DNA from: Sinonovacula constricta
Lineage: Eukaryota > Mollusca > Bivalvia > Cardiida > Solecurtidae
Direction of reading: 5' to 3'
Assembly (NCBI GenBank): GCA_007844125.1
Contig: CM017573.1
Span: 10,109,783 to 10,173,782 of the forward strand
DNA: 64,000 nucleotides
Shown: positions 48,876 to 60,380 of the stretch, piece by piece
Layout: each line of letters starts with the position of its first letter
Position numbering within the stretch: position 1 is the stretch's first letter
Translations under genes and position numbers: made by a program
Notes under the pieces: generated by a model
The model's database searches: none
What the model was told of the DNA's origin: nothing
What the model saw: only the letters and a program-made list of their open reading frames with translations

Positions 48876-49007
48876 ACAATCGTGGACATCCTCTATGCAA
48901 GTGCATCATCCAACAGGAGGAGCTTCTCTTCAGCTATGTCAGGAAACAACACCCTGCAACGACTGCGCCCCTGTCAGAGTTACATCAGCATCAGCTGTGA
49001 TGTTTAG
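48876..49007 (+). CDS. Candidate terminal exon E of an unidentified gene
   Basis: After GGCAGACAAG the frame reads TIVDILYASASSNRRSFSSA, then MSGNNTLQRLRPC and QSYISISCDV to TAG at 49005-49007, 44 codons. An AATAAA at 49088-49093 follows within 90 bp, as expected of a last exon. Phase matches candidate exon D. A second reading is possible: joining GACCTGATCTGTCAAGACAA (47543-47562, after the acceptor TTTTTCCTTCACAG) directly to the DNA after the array gives an uninterrupted frame (ICQDNRGHPLCKCIIQQEEL and onward, TGA at 48998-49000). The two readings are exclusive and I cannot choose between them. Confidence 0.33.
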   Translation, partial: TIVDILYASASSNRRSFSSAMSGNNTLQRLRPCQSYISISCDV

Positions 49008-49087
49008 TTGCCTAGCAACATGCAACCATAAATGATGTTTTTCATTTCAACATATTAGGGTCACTTTTTTATATTTTGACTGTTTTC

Positions 49088-49093
49088 AATAAA
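49088..49093 (+). terminator. Poly(A) signal after candidate exon E
   Basis: AATAAA 81 bp after the TAG of candidate exon E. Chance hexamers are common in AT-rich DNA, so this is supporting evidence only. Confidence 0.4.
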
Positions 49094-49715
49094 ATATTTC
49101 ATGTGTAGTTTCTTAGCAGTATGTAGTTCAGACGTGGTTATCTTGTGGCCATAGAAGATGTTAATTTTTTAACAGTTTTTGGAAATTTTCAAGCAATTCA
49201 TAATTTGAAGTAGATATACTTGGAACAGAATCAAAGGACTGGTTGCTCTGTTAATATTTGGGTTCCTTCTGCATCTCATAATCATGGTTACTGAATGTAG
49301 CCGATTTCATAAAATCAGAAAAAATTAATTACATTTGAAGAAATTGCAATATTATCTACAGTAAATTAAATTAGTGTTCAAAATCGTCTTTATATGAGCT
49401 TAAGTATGAGTTTATGCAGAAATTTAAGCCCACATTCAACAAAGCAGTGGTTAGATATTGTTACATGTATTAGATACCACCTTTAACATTGCTAGATCAT
49501 GACTGTCATAGTCAGGGCAAACAAAAAAGAAATTTATGAACAGGGAGCAGGTGGTGGTTGGGTCAGAAATTTGTCATCAATCAGATTACTGCTTTATTTT
49601 TTATTGGGTTTGCACATTACACATATTACATCATTAGTAATTTTGGTACTGGATCTGATGTCTATAGTTTAAATATCCTGATTATTTTCTAATAACTTCA
49701 TTAAGAAGGTATTAA
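49094..49715. other. AT-rich DNA with a family D fragment
   Basis: 49380-49493 contains AAGTATGAGTTTATGCAGAA and ATTGTTACATGTATT followed by GATACCACC, matching the 3' third of repeat family D at 57625-57722. No gene seen. Confidence 0.6.
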
Positions 49716-51246
49716 AAACTACCCATAGACTCAGCAGCAAAAAGTGTAGATCCTGGTCAAGCACTACCCAATAGACTTAGCAGCAGAAAGCGTAGATCCT
49801 GATAAAAAACTTGCCCATTGACTAAGCAGCAGAAAGTGTAGATCCCGGTAAAAAACTACTACATAGACTTAGCAACAGAAATTGTAGGTCCTGATAAAAA
49901 AAAATACCCCATAGACTTATCAGCAGAAAGTGTAGATCCTGATAAAAAACTACCCCAAAGACTTAGAAGCAGAAAGTGTAGATCCTGATAAAAAATACCC
50001 CATAGACTTAGCAGCAGAAAGTGTAGATCCTGATAAAAACTTGCCCAATAGACTTGGCAGCAGAAAGTGTAGATCCTGATAAAAAATACCCCATAGACCT
50101 AGCAGCAGAAAGTGTAGATCCTGATAAAAAACTTGCCCTATAGACTTGGCAGCAGAAAGTGTAGATCCTGATAAAAAATACCCCATAGACCTAGCAGCAG
50201 AAAGTGTAGATCCTGATAAAAAACTACCCCAAAGACTTAGAAGCAGAAAGTGTAGATCCTGATAAAAAACTTGCCCCATAGACTTGGCAGCAGAAAGTGT
50301 AGATCCTGATAAAAAATACCCCATAGACTTAGCAGCAGAAAGTGTAGATCCTGATAATAAATACCCCATAGACCTAGCAGCAGAAAGTGTAGATCCTGAT
50401 AAAAAAACTTGCCCCATAGACTTGGCAGCAGAAAGTGTAGATCCTGATAAAAAAAAACTTGCCCAATAGACTTAGCAGCAGAAAGTGTAGATCCTGATAA
50501 AAAATACCCATAGACCTAGCAGCAGAAAGTGTAGATCATGATAAAAAAGACTTGCCCCATAGAGATTTAGCTGCAGAAAGTGTAGATCCTGATAAAAAAA
50601 CTTGCCCTATAGAGACTTAGCTGCAGAAAGTGTAGACCCTCATAAAAAAAACTTGCCCTATAGAGACTTAGCTGCAGAAAGTGTAGATCCTGATAAAAAA
50701 AACTTGCCCTATAGAGACTTAGCTGCAGAAACTGTAGATCCTGGTAAAAAAAACTTGCCCTATAGAGACTTAGCACCAGAAAGTGTAGATCCTGATAACA
50801 AAAAACTTGCCCTATAGAGACTTAGCAGCAAAAAGTGTAGATCCTGATAAAAAAACTTGCCCTATAGAGACTTTGCTGCAGAAAATGTAGACCCTGATAA
50901 AAAAAACTTGCCCTATAGAGACTTAGCTGCAGAAAGTGTAGATCCTGATAAAAAAACTTGCCCTATAGAGACTTAGCTGCAGAAAGTGTAGATCCTGATA
51001 AAAAAAACTTGCCCTATAGAGACTTAGCTGCAGAAACTGTAGATCCTGGTAAAAAAAACTTGCCCTATAGAGACTTAGCTGCAGAAAGTGTAGATCCTGA
51101 TAAAAAAATCTTGCCCTATAGAGACTTAGCAGCAAAAAGTGTAGATCCTGATAAAAAAACTTGCCCCATAGATTTAGCAGCAAAAAGTGTAAATTCTGGC
51201 CAAAAACTACCCAATAGACTAAGCAGCAGAAAGTGTAGATCCTGAT
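49716..51246. repeat. Minisatellite with ~46-52-bp units, ~30 copies
   Basis: Units share AGCAGAAAGTGTAGATCCTG, then ATAAAAAACTTGCCC with a variable A-run, then ATAGACTTAGC. Before about 50540 units are mostly 44-50 bp with TAGACTTAGCAGCAG; after it they are about 52 bp with TAGAGACTTAGCTGCAG. The array thus has two subfamilies in separate blocks. Overlapping frames (repeating AAESVDPDKK or SGSTLSAAKS) are artefacts. Confidence 0.95.
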
Positions 51247-51249
51247 CAC

Positions 51250-52080
51250 AAAGCTTCCATCTGGTCTGGATCAACACTTTTTTCCAGTTCTTGTTTTAAT
51301 GGTGCTTAGCAGACTGAGAGATTAATGTCATCATGGAGATTTCAAAAGTTTTACCCATCTAGCCAATAACTTGCTAAAAAAAGAATATAGATTTTATTTT
51401 TAAATATTCTAAAATCTATACTCATGTTTTTTGTTTTGTTTTTTATTCCAGGTATTGTATATTTTAACATCTGTATTTGTTGTATTTCTTTTTCCAATAT
51501 TTTTAACATATATTCATATTATGTTTATATTTAAAGACCTACAGCTAATGTTAATCTTTGCCTAGATTTAAGTACATGTACTATATTATTTAGAAGATTA
51601 TCTACATATTGAGAATGTTAAATGACCTTTTTGGCTTTTTAATTATGAAATTATTTTTTGAAAATCATTGCCTCTGTCGAGGATTTTTTCCTACAAATAA
51701 AAGTGCACTTGTGCAGTTTACCAAGTCCTTTACAGTCCTTTGTATGTTTGACAGTGAAGCTGGAAGTCTCTTATAGATGACCATGTTAAGTTCAATTGAT
51801 TGTTTTTTGTATAGTATTACAGATTATGAAATTTAATTTTTTATTCTCAGTCCATTGTTTTATTATAAGTCAGCTTCTGTGAGCGCATTTGTTTAAAAAT
51901 ATTTGTAAATGATAACAATAAAACAATACAAGGGCCGATTTTAGGAGTCTGTAAATGTAAAAATATTTTTTTGTTATTTCCAAACCAGACATCTGATTAG
52001 TTAAATGATGATTTACGTTTAAAATCTGACCAATCAAATGATAATTATTGCAGATTCTAATCTTGAGATCTTAATGTATA
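51250..52080. other. AT-rich DNA, no gene seen
   Basis: AATAAA-like hexamers occur near 51695 and 51917 but no exon precedes them. No repeat recognised. Confidence 0.5.
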
Positions 52081-52449
52081 ACTACCTGTCATTGGTGCTT
52101 TAGTTTAGAGGTTATTTCTAAACTACCTGTCATTGGTGCTTTAGTTTAGAGGTTATTTCTAAACTACCTGCCATTGGTGCTTTAGTTTAGAGGTTATTTC
52201 TAAACTACATGCCATTGGTTCTTTAGTTTAGAGGTTATTTCTAAACTACCTGCCATTGGTGCTTTAGTTTAGAGGTTATTTCTAAACTACCGTTCATTGG
52301 TGCTTTAGTTTAGAGGTTATTTCTAAACTACCTTTCATTGGTGCTTTAGTTTAGAGGTTATTTCTAAACTACCTTTCATTGGTGCTTTAGTTTAGAGGTT
52401 ATTTATAAACTAACTGTCATTGGTGCTTTAGGTTAGAGGTTATTTTTAA
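52081..52449. repeat. Nine exact-period 41-bp repeats with internal dyad
   Basis: Units begin ACTACCTGTCATTGGTGC at 52081, 52122, 52163, 52204, 52245, 52286, 52327, 52368 and 52409, with no length change. Each junction contains TAGTTTAGA and its exact reverse complement TCTAAACTA separated by seven bases (GGTTATT), so each unit can form a 9-bp stem. Differences are single substitutions. Confidence 0.97.
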
Positions 52450-53769
52450 GTCAGATTGCAGATTCGATTTCTACCAGATGCAAAATCCAGGTAGTCGTCA
52501 TTGCCAAAACACATTTTGCCATCCCCATGATGTTGTCAGTTTAAAATGTACCACTGTTTATAAATGTGTAATAGATTTGATTTTACAATTTGTTTTCCAA
52601 TTAAAGTCATAAAAACCTAGAAATTAAATATATATTCTATTACTTTACAATGATGTTATTGTAATTAAAGGAGTATATGTTTTAAAATTTATAAGGGATT
52701 TTAACTAAATAGTTGGTCAATAGGTTAGTCATATTAATGGTGCAGAATCTCGCTATTCATAATGGCTGAAACACATTTTGCAAACCCCCTTTTTTCATTT
52801 CAACTTATATTTGTAAAATTATTTTTTTATAAATATATATACATATGGAAAAGGATCGAATTTACAATTTGTGCTCAACGTTGTCACGGAATTGATTTTT
52901 TTTGCGGTGAGCTGGTTCTACCCAGAGATATAACTTATATGTAGCTGGACGTTCCTAATATTATCATAATTGTGTCAGGGCGATGTAACACAAGAAAAAA
53001 CAACTCAAGAGGAGAAAGTGGCGGATTCATTATAGTATCATCCTTTTTAATGTTCCTTTGTTATGTTTGTGACTTGTCCATAGAGTTCATTGTACTTGTG
53101 CCTAAATATTCACATTGTCGGAATCTGTGTCTCTCAACGTTGTCAAGGAAAGTCATGAAATAAAAAAAATAGTTATTACTCATTGTTTGACGTGTTTGTT
53201 TATTCTATTCCATAACTACATTTACATGCATGCTTGAGCTTTTATAAGCAACAACAACAAAATCAACATTTTGCTGCACTATTTTCTTTTTGCTAAGTGT
53301 ATACACCATCAAAAAGCAGTTAAAATAAACGTATTTCCATAAAAAAACAACACCAAGACATGCAAAGATACGTGAAGAAATTGAACTTCTGTTAAAATAC
53401 CACTATAATTACACGTTATATTACACAATAGATTCAGATGTAACATACACAAATTGTGTGGTCAGTCTAACTCAAGACCCGTATGTCACCAAAGGTAATA
53501 CCAAACAAAAAATAGGGTAGGCAGGTTGTTCCACTGTGTAACCTTAGCTATTAATATCAACAATAACGTGTAGAGTACAACTACCTGACATACCTATACT
53601 ATGAAAATAGATCCGCCCAAAGCATTGTTTCGCAGGTTGTTCCACTATGTAACGGGTGAAGCAGGATAGCTACCTGACTTACCTATACTGAAAATGTTAA
53701 AACCGTCGAAGGGAGACAACTAAAAAAACTGCTTGAAATTTGGAGTGTTAAAACTGCAAATCCTCATTT
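52450..53769. other. AT-rich DNA, no gene seen
   Basis: GCTGGTTCTACCCAGAGATA at about 52911 is a scrap of SINE family 3 body. Two short unassigned frames (52762-52944, 52972-53163) have no support. Confidence 0.5.
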
Positions 53770-53895
53770 TAGAACGACTTTGACCTAATTGCCTCGTTCT
53801 GAAACGCGTTTGACCCACATTGCCCAGATTGTAAACATATCTGACCCAGTAAGCCCCGCTCTGACCTTGGTTTGACCTACATAGACCCGTTTTGT
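53770..53895. repeat. Degenerate ~31-bp repeat, about 4 copies
   Basis: The phrases ACTTTGACCTAATTGCC, GTTTGACCCACATTGCCC, ATCTGACCCAGTAAGCCCC and GTTTGACCTACATAGACCC recur at about 31-bp spacing, each followed by a GTTCTGAA-like link. It is an old array. Confidence 0.65.
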
Positions 53896-53930
53896 TGTCT
53901 TTGGACATAAAATAGACGACAGATAGAAAT

Positions 53931-54040
53931 AATGGACCGATTCATGAAACCCCTTCACTAAATAATGGACTGATTCTTGAAACCCCTTCACTAAATAATG
54001 GACTGATTCATGAAACCCCTTCACAAAAAATGGACTGGTT
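53931..54040. repeat. 33-bp repeat, 3.3 copies
   Basis: AATGGACTGATTCATGAAAC plus CCCTTCACTAAAT repeats at 53931, 53964 and 53997. The unit is 33 bp, so the minus strand has an 11-residue repeat (VKGFHESVHYL). No start, splice site or family supports coding. Confidence 0.9.
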
Positions 54041-56436
54041 CAATTTTACCGGAAGTCACATTTTAATTGATATGCAGCAAGGCTGCTCCTGGTTTAAAAT
54101 GTAATATATGTTGCCAATCAATGTGGATTTTTTGTTTTCTTTGCTTTTGATGAATTGATGTGGATTTTTTTTAGCTTTCGATGAAATTTGATTTTCGAAA
54201 AAAGAAATCTTACCTCCGCACATTGGGCCGAAGCACCCCAGCACTGGGTCGTGGTGCACGTTGTGTCGTGTTTGGAAAATTACTATAAGAAAATGACGTA
54301 TTTTCACACATCGCAACTCTTATTAGTTATGCAAAAAGAATAGAACTGGAGGGATGGTAAAATATTTGATCTTAATTTTGAACTTTCAGAAGCAGACCGG
54401 TATTTTATGTCCACGCTAATCTGGCCGAGCAGTGCTTTCTGAGGGCTTTGCTCTTCTCGTGGTAGCTCTACTTTGACATGATAAATCTGCTTTGTTTTGG
54501 TATGGAAAATGGAACGGAATAAAACATTTTGAATCTTTCTATCGATTTTGTCTTAAGTGTATTTAGAAAAAAAAAAAATAACGATACATTAATAACATTG
54601 ATGTCGTATTTATAAAACTAATTTGAGGTGGAGCAAGCCTAATGGATTCTATAAAGAATTGGGAAAGGATTAAGCATGTGTTGTGTTATAGATTATTATG
54701 TTGTTTCCAGGCTCAGGATTGATCATAATGTAAATAATTGCCATGTTTATTATCAAAAGCTTAAGTGTACAAGTTTTTTCGAGTTTCGCCATGTAGACAC
54801 ACCACGACCACACATTTGTTTGACTGAGGTCTATTTATCTCGGAAAATTACTCACGTTGACAAAGGAAATCACGTGCGCAGGTCTTTCTGTACACGTCTC
54901 TCTCCAGAAGGTAGACGAGTCCACCTGCACATATGGGCCTGTCCACGTGTTTTCCTTTGTTAATGCAAATCATTCCGAGATCGATATATGTTTATAAAAG
55001 GTACATAAGTAACCCTTTTGCAAATCATAAAATTGCGCACACAAATTCATGCAATCCAACTTACACATTTAACATTTTAATTGTTTTCTCAGAGAGAAAA
55101 CAAAACTAAACCAAATAAATAGAGCCCAATTTAATATGTATTATAAGAAGGACACAATATTAAAATAAGGACACAATGTTAAAATACGACATGGTACAAA
55201 ACAAGAAATCGACAACTTTACATTTGAATAAAATCTTAAGAAAAAATGATAAATAAATTACATCCTGCGCACCAAACGGGGTTCGATCATTGATAATTAG
55301 TTATATCTACAGAAAACAACATCGTAAAATCCGGTTTAAATGTGGTATCGAACAGTTTGTTTGTGTGTGTGTGTGTGTATTTTGTTTTTCTTTTTAATAA
55401 CTAAATAACTCATCGTTATATGAAAAGGTACAGCAGAATTACAAAAATAAAGATCCACCATAGTAATATAGTTTAAAATAAAATATAGAAAAGACTGCGG
55501 ACCGGACCAAGCAATTAAGGGGCGGAGAATAAAATTAGACGAAGAAATTTTCTACACTGCAATGGCATTGAATCTTTTACCCACGTGATATTTATGTGCG
55601 GCCAGCACACAAATGCAAGAACAAAAGTAGGGGGAAAATCTACTAGTGAATTTAGGGATACCAAATATCGACAGAACCACTCTGCTCTTTCAGCCGCTGA
55701 CCATGCAGATTCAATTAAAAAAAAAAACACACCATTTTTTATACCGAGAAGAAATAGATTTTGCCACATACACTTAAATAGCATATAATTAGATCATATC
55801 CAATTGAATTCCCTTCTTAAAGCTAAATTTTACACATTTGTTGTCACATACATTTTTAACATAAAAAGATAGGATCAGTATAGCTTTAAAATAACCCTAC
55901 CACGCGATCGTATTGGCTGATTTCAAATTTCGCGGGCAATAAAATTGTAAACTTCTTTAAAGCAATACTACCGCAAATTGTACAGAAATGTTCGTATATT
56001 CTGAATCTTTGGGATATTATCAATAAAATTAGACAATATCGCTGGAAGACAACAACAAAACAACACTGAATGTATATACATCATATGTACTGTACTAACT
56101 CATGGATTATTTTCCAGCATAGAGAAAACGTTCATAAAATGCAATTATTCTATTTCAATGCATGTACATGTGTTTACTTTCGGTTCCTTTTAGCATGGAC
56201 GTTTTACTCTCTTTCCTGCCATAAGCCGAGTAATTTCTACTTATATATACGATATGTACACTAAGGTGTATGGTGTAGGGGCAGTCGGGCCTCCAGACAT
56301 ACTTAAGGAAAAACAGGCATAAGACCCATGTCCTTTACAATAACCTTTCCCTCAAAAGTAAAAAGGACATGGTCATAGGCAGACCCCTTCCAACTCACCT
56401 TTCGTTTCTTCAAATGGAATAAGTCACTTAAGGAAA
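54041..56436. other. AT-rich DNA, no gene seen
   Basis: A GT dinucleotide run lies at 55362-55378, a poly(A) tract at 54571-54581 and another at 55720-55731. Several 60-95-codon frames (for example 54676-54963, and overlapping frames on both strands at 55515-55788) have no splice or family support. 54840-54955 contains three CACGTG/CACGTC-like words and is slightly richer in G+C, without an identifiable feature. Confidence 0.4.
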
Positions 56437-57000
56437 ATTTCTACGACAATATTTTTTTCAAAGAATTTTCTAATTTTTTGATATTCGTAGAAGAATTCAA
56501 TGGCGAGTTCGAAAATGAAAAGAAAAAGTAAGGTTGTTGGGCTACTTTTTAGTAAAAATGAAGTTTCCATCGAAACCAATTTGGTAAAATCTTACAAAAT
56601 GGCCCAATTTATTTGTCACTTAAAATATTCCAGATATTTTACACAATCATAACAAACATGAATTTGCACACAAAGTAACTTTATTTATGTTATACTTCAG
56701 TAATTATTCAATCTGTACATTTTTTTCAGCACAATACAGCCATTTTAAATTTCCCCACAGGGTAAAAATGAAAGAAAAAACACACATGTTCTGCAGATAA
56801 ATTAAGATTAAATAATAATCCTTCCATAGAATGTTTCTATTTTTGATATGCATAGCAGAATTTAACGGCGAGTTCGAAGATGAAAAGCAAAAGAAAGGTT
56901 ATTGGGCTACTTTTTTAGTAAGATGAAGTTTCCGTGGTAACCAATTTGTCAAAACTGTAAAAAAAATCATAAAACTTCTTTTTAAATATCTAGAATTCAT
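56437..57000 (+). repeat. Diverged direct duplication, ~375 bp apart
   Basis: GGCGAGTTCGAAAATGAAAA with TTGGGCTACTTTTTAGTAAA and ATGAAGTTTCC (56502-56570) recurs as GGCGAGTTCGAAGATGAAAA, ATTGGGCTACTTTTTTAGTA and ATGAAGTTTCC (56867-56935). About 150 bp is alignable with point differences. Confidence 0.75.
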
Positions 57001-57401
57001 GCCTTGCTCACTTAATAAGACACAAAATTAGCACATATTTATCTTAAATTATTGAAAAATAATGTTTTTGTGTTAATTTTGAAATGTCCGAATAATATTC
57101 AACTATCTTCTTTTTGAAGAGTAAAAGTCGGCGATTATCTCCCCTAGATGCGCTTGGATAATGCGCAGAAATTACTACCGAAAACGTCCTTAAGATCCAT
57201 ACCTAACATTAAGTTAAATACCCCACTTTAGGAGTCATAGGGATCCAATGCTTTATAACAATATGGCGAATCCAGAGTTAAAAATAGGCAGTGAAATATA
57301 CAAACATTCATATTCACCTTATTTTAGGACATTCATTGAACTGAGTGAACGGTGAAGCATAAATCCCTACTCGCCGCTATAAACATGTATTTCCTAACTG
57401 A

Positions 57402-57722
57402 GCCACGCTGCAGAGTTAGCTATTTTTAAACTAAGAAAACCATGTGACAGCTTACTATCGCATATCAGGTAATCCGCTCTGACGTAGATATATTTTAGCA
57501 GATATTACTATTGTGCTTATGTTTGATTTCGACAAGACAAACGTTTAGATTTTAGAACGATTTTTCCCACAATATGTACTGTCCTGCAGTTTACGCAGTG
57601 TTCAACAATCGTTTTACTTACTCTAAAGCATGAGTTTATGCAGAAATTATGTCCAGATTCCCGAAAGCAGCGGAAATATATTGTTACATGTATTTGATAA
57701 AGACAAACTGTCGGATACCACA
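57402..57722 (+). repeat. Dispersed repeat family D, longest copy
   Basis: Starts GCCACGCTGCAGAGTTAGC, has ACTAAGAAAACCATGTGAC, TCCGCTCTGACG and TATTTTAGCAGA, and ends AAACTGTCGGATACCAC. It joins pieces seen separately at 45-335, 8945-9200 and 49380-49493 and so serves as the family's reference here. Confidence 0.7.
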
Positions 57723-58121
57723 TTGAAGACACCAAAATTGCATACATGGTCGGGGACACTAATAAAATTAACAATGTTTTAATATCGTAACCCTACTTTT
57801 GTAAAAAGGTATAGCTACATGACATGAGATAGCTACGTTTGTAAATCACAAAACACACGTGTATATGACCCACGGACTAAAGTTTGCAGATCCTTTTTAA
57901 GCCTGGCCGTTTATTAGTTTACTTAAAATCAGCAATCCAGGCCCAGATTTACCTGGCACGGACATACAATTTCTTTTTACTTTGATGTTTTAGAAAGAGA
58001 GCTGATCACACAAATTCTGTAGATCATGATGAGATAATCGTGTCTCAGGCTTTCGTCTACTTAACCGTCGGATCAGTAATTAAGATGTACATCCAGAACG
58101 GCCAATAACCAGGACGGGATC
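57723..58121. other. AT-rich DNA, no gene seen
   Basis: No feature recognised. Confidence 0.5.
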
Positions 58122-58514
58122 CAATTTGAACTCCTCGGGTAATTCCGTCTTCGGGACAATCACCCCTCGGATGTATCTGGTGCAATGATACTGAAAGAAA
58201 TCACGATCGTTTTGTTCGCCGGAAGTCGGAAGAATATGCTTAAAATGTAGTTCGCACAAAACATAAACAATTGAGTCGTTTGACAGCTGTGTCTTTGCTG
58301 CGCCGGGTAAATTAAACTTGAATGATTTAAATTTGAAGCGGCCACAAAGTGAGGATTTACAGGCCTCGTACTATAGTGAGCTGTCATCCGAGCAGCCATC
58401 TTTGTTGTGACATTTGTCACAAAAGAAGTCCCATTTTTGGAAGTGGCCGAGGTAATCCGACTACCTACATACATCCGAGAGATGATTCGTGAATTATCCG
58501 AGGTGTTCCGATTG
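58122..58514 (-). mobile_element. TIR element C, full copy, inverted
   Basis: 393 bp, reverse complement of 61635-62028. Ends read CAATTTGAACTCCTCGGGTA and GAGGTGTTCCGATTG. Internal segments shared with the other copies include CCCGGCGCAGCAAAGA and GATGGCTGCTCGGATGAC on the minus strand. The internal frame is shifted by one base relative to the copy at 61635, but LCELHFKHILPTSGEQNDRD can still be read. Confidence 0.88.
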
Positions 58515-58984
58515 GGACGGGACCATACCAGAACGTCCAGAAAACAACGGACGGACCATATCTGGACGGTTTTCACTTATTTTCGATCAATATAAATAAT
58601 GTTATTGTAAATAACATAGTTATAATAGCTTTTTGTGCTGGTATATTCTATTATGTAGCATTATACCATGCTATTATGGTATGTTAAATGTATGCGATAC
58701 CTTATCTCTCGCATAAATATATGAAAGGAATAGCGAATGGTGGCTGAACTCCATAGAGCCGTTATATCAGACTTAATCTAAATGCAATTGAACGGTTATC
58801 TGCATCCAGATCACACCAAGTGGAGGCACTCTTGTCATGGCCCACCCAAAGTTTTCATTCAAATTTAACTGAAATATTATAATTACAACTTGGTTTTAAC
58901 ACTTTATATACGCGAGCTAATATGATTGACAAGGAGGTCCATTTCTACATATTAATCTTTGGTTGAATTTTTAACTAAACATAT
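58515..58984. other. AT-rich DNA, no gene seen
   Basis: No feature recognised. ATATTCTATTATGTAGCATT is followed by ATACCATGCTATTATGGTAT, a small dyad near 58660-58685. Confidence 0.5.
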
Positions 58985-58990
58985 TTTATT
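58985..58990 (-). terminator. Poly(A) signal for the minus-strand exon at 59041
   Basis: TTTATT on the plus strand (AATAAA on the minus strand), 51 bp beyond the stop codon of the exon at 59041-59273. Confidence 0.4.
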
Positions 58991-59040
58991 CACTTATGGT
59001 TCTTTTGTGGTACTGATGTCCAATTTAAACGCGTACCCTT

Positions 59041-59273
59041 TTACGCTCTTCCGACCTTGTACAAAATGGCAGACACTTTCAGCTGTTTGGAATTTAGTTT
59101 GTCCCAAAGAGCCAGACTGGCAAGGTTCCGCCGACGGAAACTCAGATACATCGTGTCAAGGACCCCGTCTCCACTGCCATCCTGGTCAACGCCTAGTTCC
59201 TTCGGAAAGGGGATCATGCGGTAAAGGTCCTGGGACACTCCACTGGCCTTCTTCTTTAGACGGGCGTGGTAAC
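59041..59273 (-). CDS. Terminal exon of an unidentified gene, dibasic and amidation-like end
   Basis: On the minus strand TTCTTTTCCTTTTCCAG is an excellent acceptor ending at 59274. Two bases complete a codon and 76 codons follow, the last being TAA (59041-59043). The peptide begins YHARLKKKASGVSQDLYRM, continues IPFPKELGVDQDGSGDGV, then LDTMYLSFRRR, and ends NLASLALWDKLNSKQLKVSA, ILYKVGRA. There are no cysteines. RRR followed by 25 residues and Gly-Arg resembles a processed, C-terminally amidated peptide hormone, but I do not recognise one, and an ordinary intracellular protein is equally possible. A poly(A) signal follows. The plus strand is also open across most of the exon, but has no splice site. 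Confidence 0.55.
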
Positions 59274-59983
59274 CTGGAAAAGGAAAAGAAGCGATTAAGT
59301 TTAGTTAAGAGCAAAAGATCATGAAGCATGTTATAAAAGTTTATCCCTAAAGAAAGGTAACTAAATCAGGAGCGATGGAAGCCGTCAGACTTTGGGGACG
59401 GGGATATTCAAAGCGTTAACTTATTAAAATCCTATATCAATGGGAATTTGTTACATATCTAGGTAAAATATATAAGCAGCCATCATGAGACCGCAGTTTA
59501 TCAAATAACCTGTGTTTGTTTTGTCGATTAAGTAAATACTGCATAATATTATATTCCAGTGCAATCGAAAATAGAATACACTTTGTATACAAGCTATAAA
59601 GTCCATGACGCTATTGGTCCATCTGAATCTCCTTAATGAAGAGTATTTTCATTGCGTGTTTATTTCGCATTCCTCACACCACCAGATCTGGTTTCTCTAA
59701 AGATTTTGAGTGCAATCTAATCTAAATACGTTGCTAGTGCGGATGAATCCGCTTTAATGGTTCCTAGAAAATTTGGATTGGCCAAAACAGTTTAATAACC
59801 GAACATGCGAATCATTTACCGACCAGGAAGTTTTAAAATTGATGAATGTTGCTTTTTAACATGAATATTCATGTTTAAAGCTGGCGTGTCCTTGACAGAG
59901 CTTTTTAATGTGTTTATTATTCATAAAGTTACTGCTTAATGTTAAACGGATAGACAGTTCTGAATATGAATAGGTAAATAAGA
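59274..59983. other. AT-rich DNA, no gene seen
   Basis: Would be intron if the exon at 59041-59273 is real. No further minus-strand exon recognised. Confidence 0.45.
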
Positions 59984-60380
59984 AAAGAGCCTGTCAAAGT
60001 TTCCACAGATATTTAAATTTTATCTACCTGTAGACAAAGGCAAACAGGGTAAATGTAAATGTGACAAAAACATAGAAACGAGACATAACACACAAAAAGA
60101 AAAACTATCAGTTAACGCCTTGGAACGGTCAATCGGCAAAAGGCCGACTGATATGCCTAAACTGGTTTATGGAGCGCTCCAATCTCTCACTTCCTGAAGG
60201 TTTTTTTTTATCAAACAAACAGTGTAAATAACAATATCCCGTCAAAGTGAAACAACTAACAGTAATTTAAAACAGATACAACGAACTTATATACATACGT
60301 AATATCTAGTAATAAAATAAGCTATCAACATATGTACAGTATGTACAGTAGATAAAAGCGTCGGCAACGTAAACAAATCC

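Noticed and set aside
49950..51249. Frames of up to 155 codons in the ~46-52-bp array
   Set aside because: Repetitive translations present on both strands; indels in the A-run move the frame between units.
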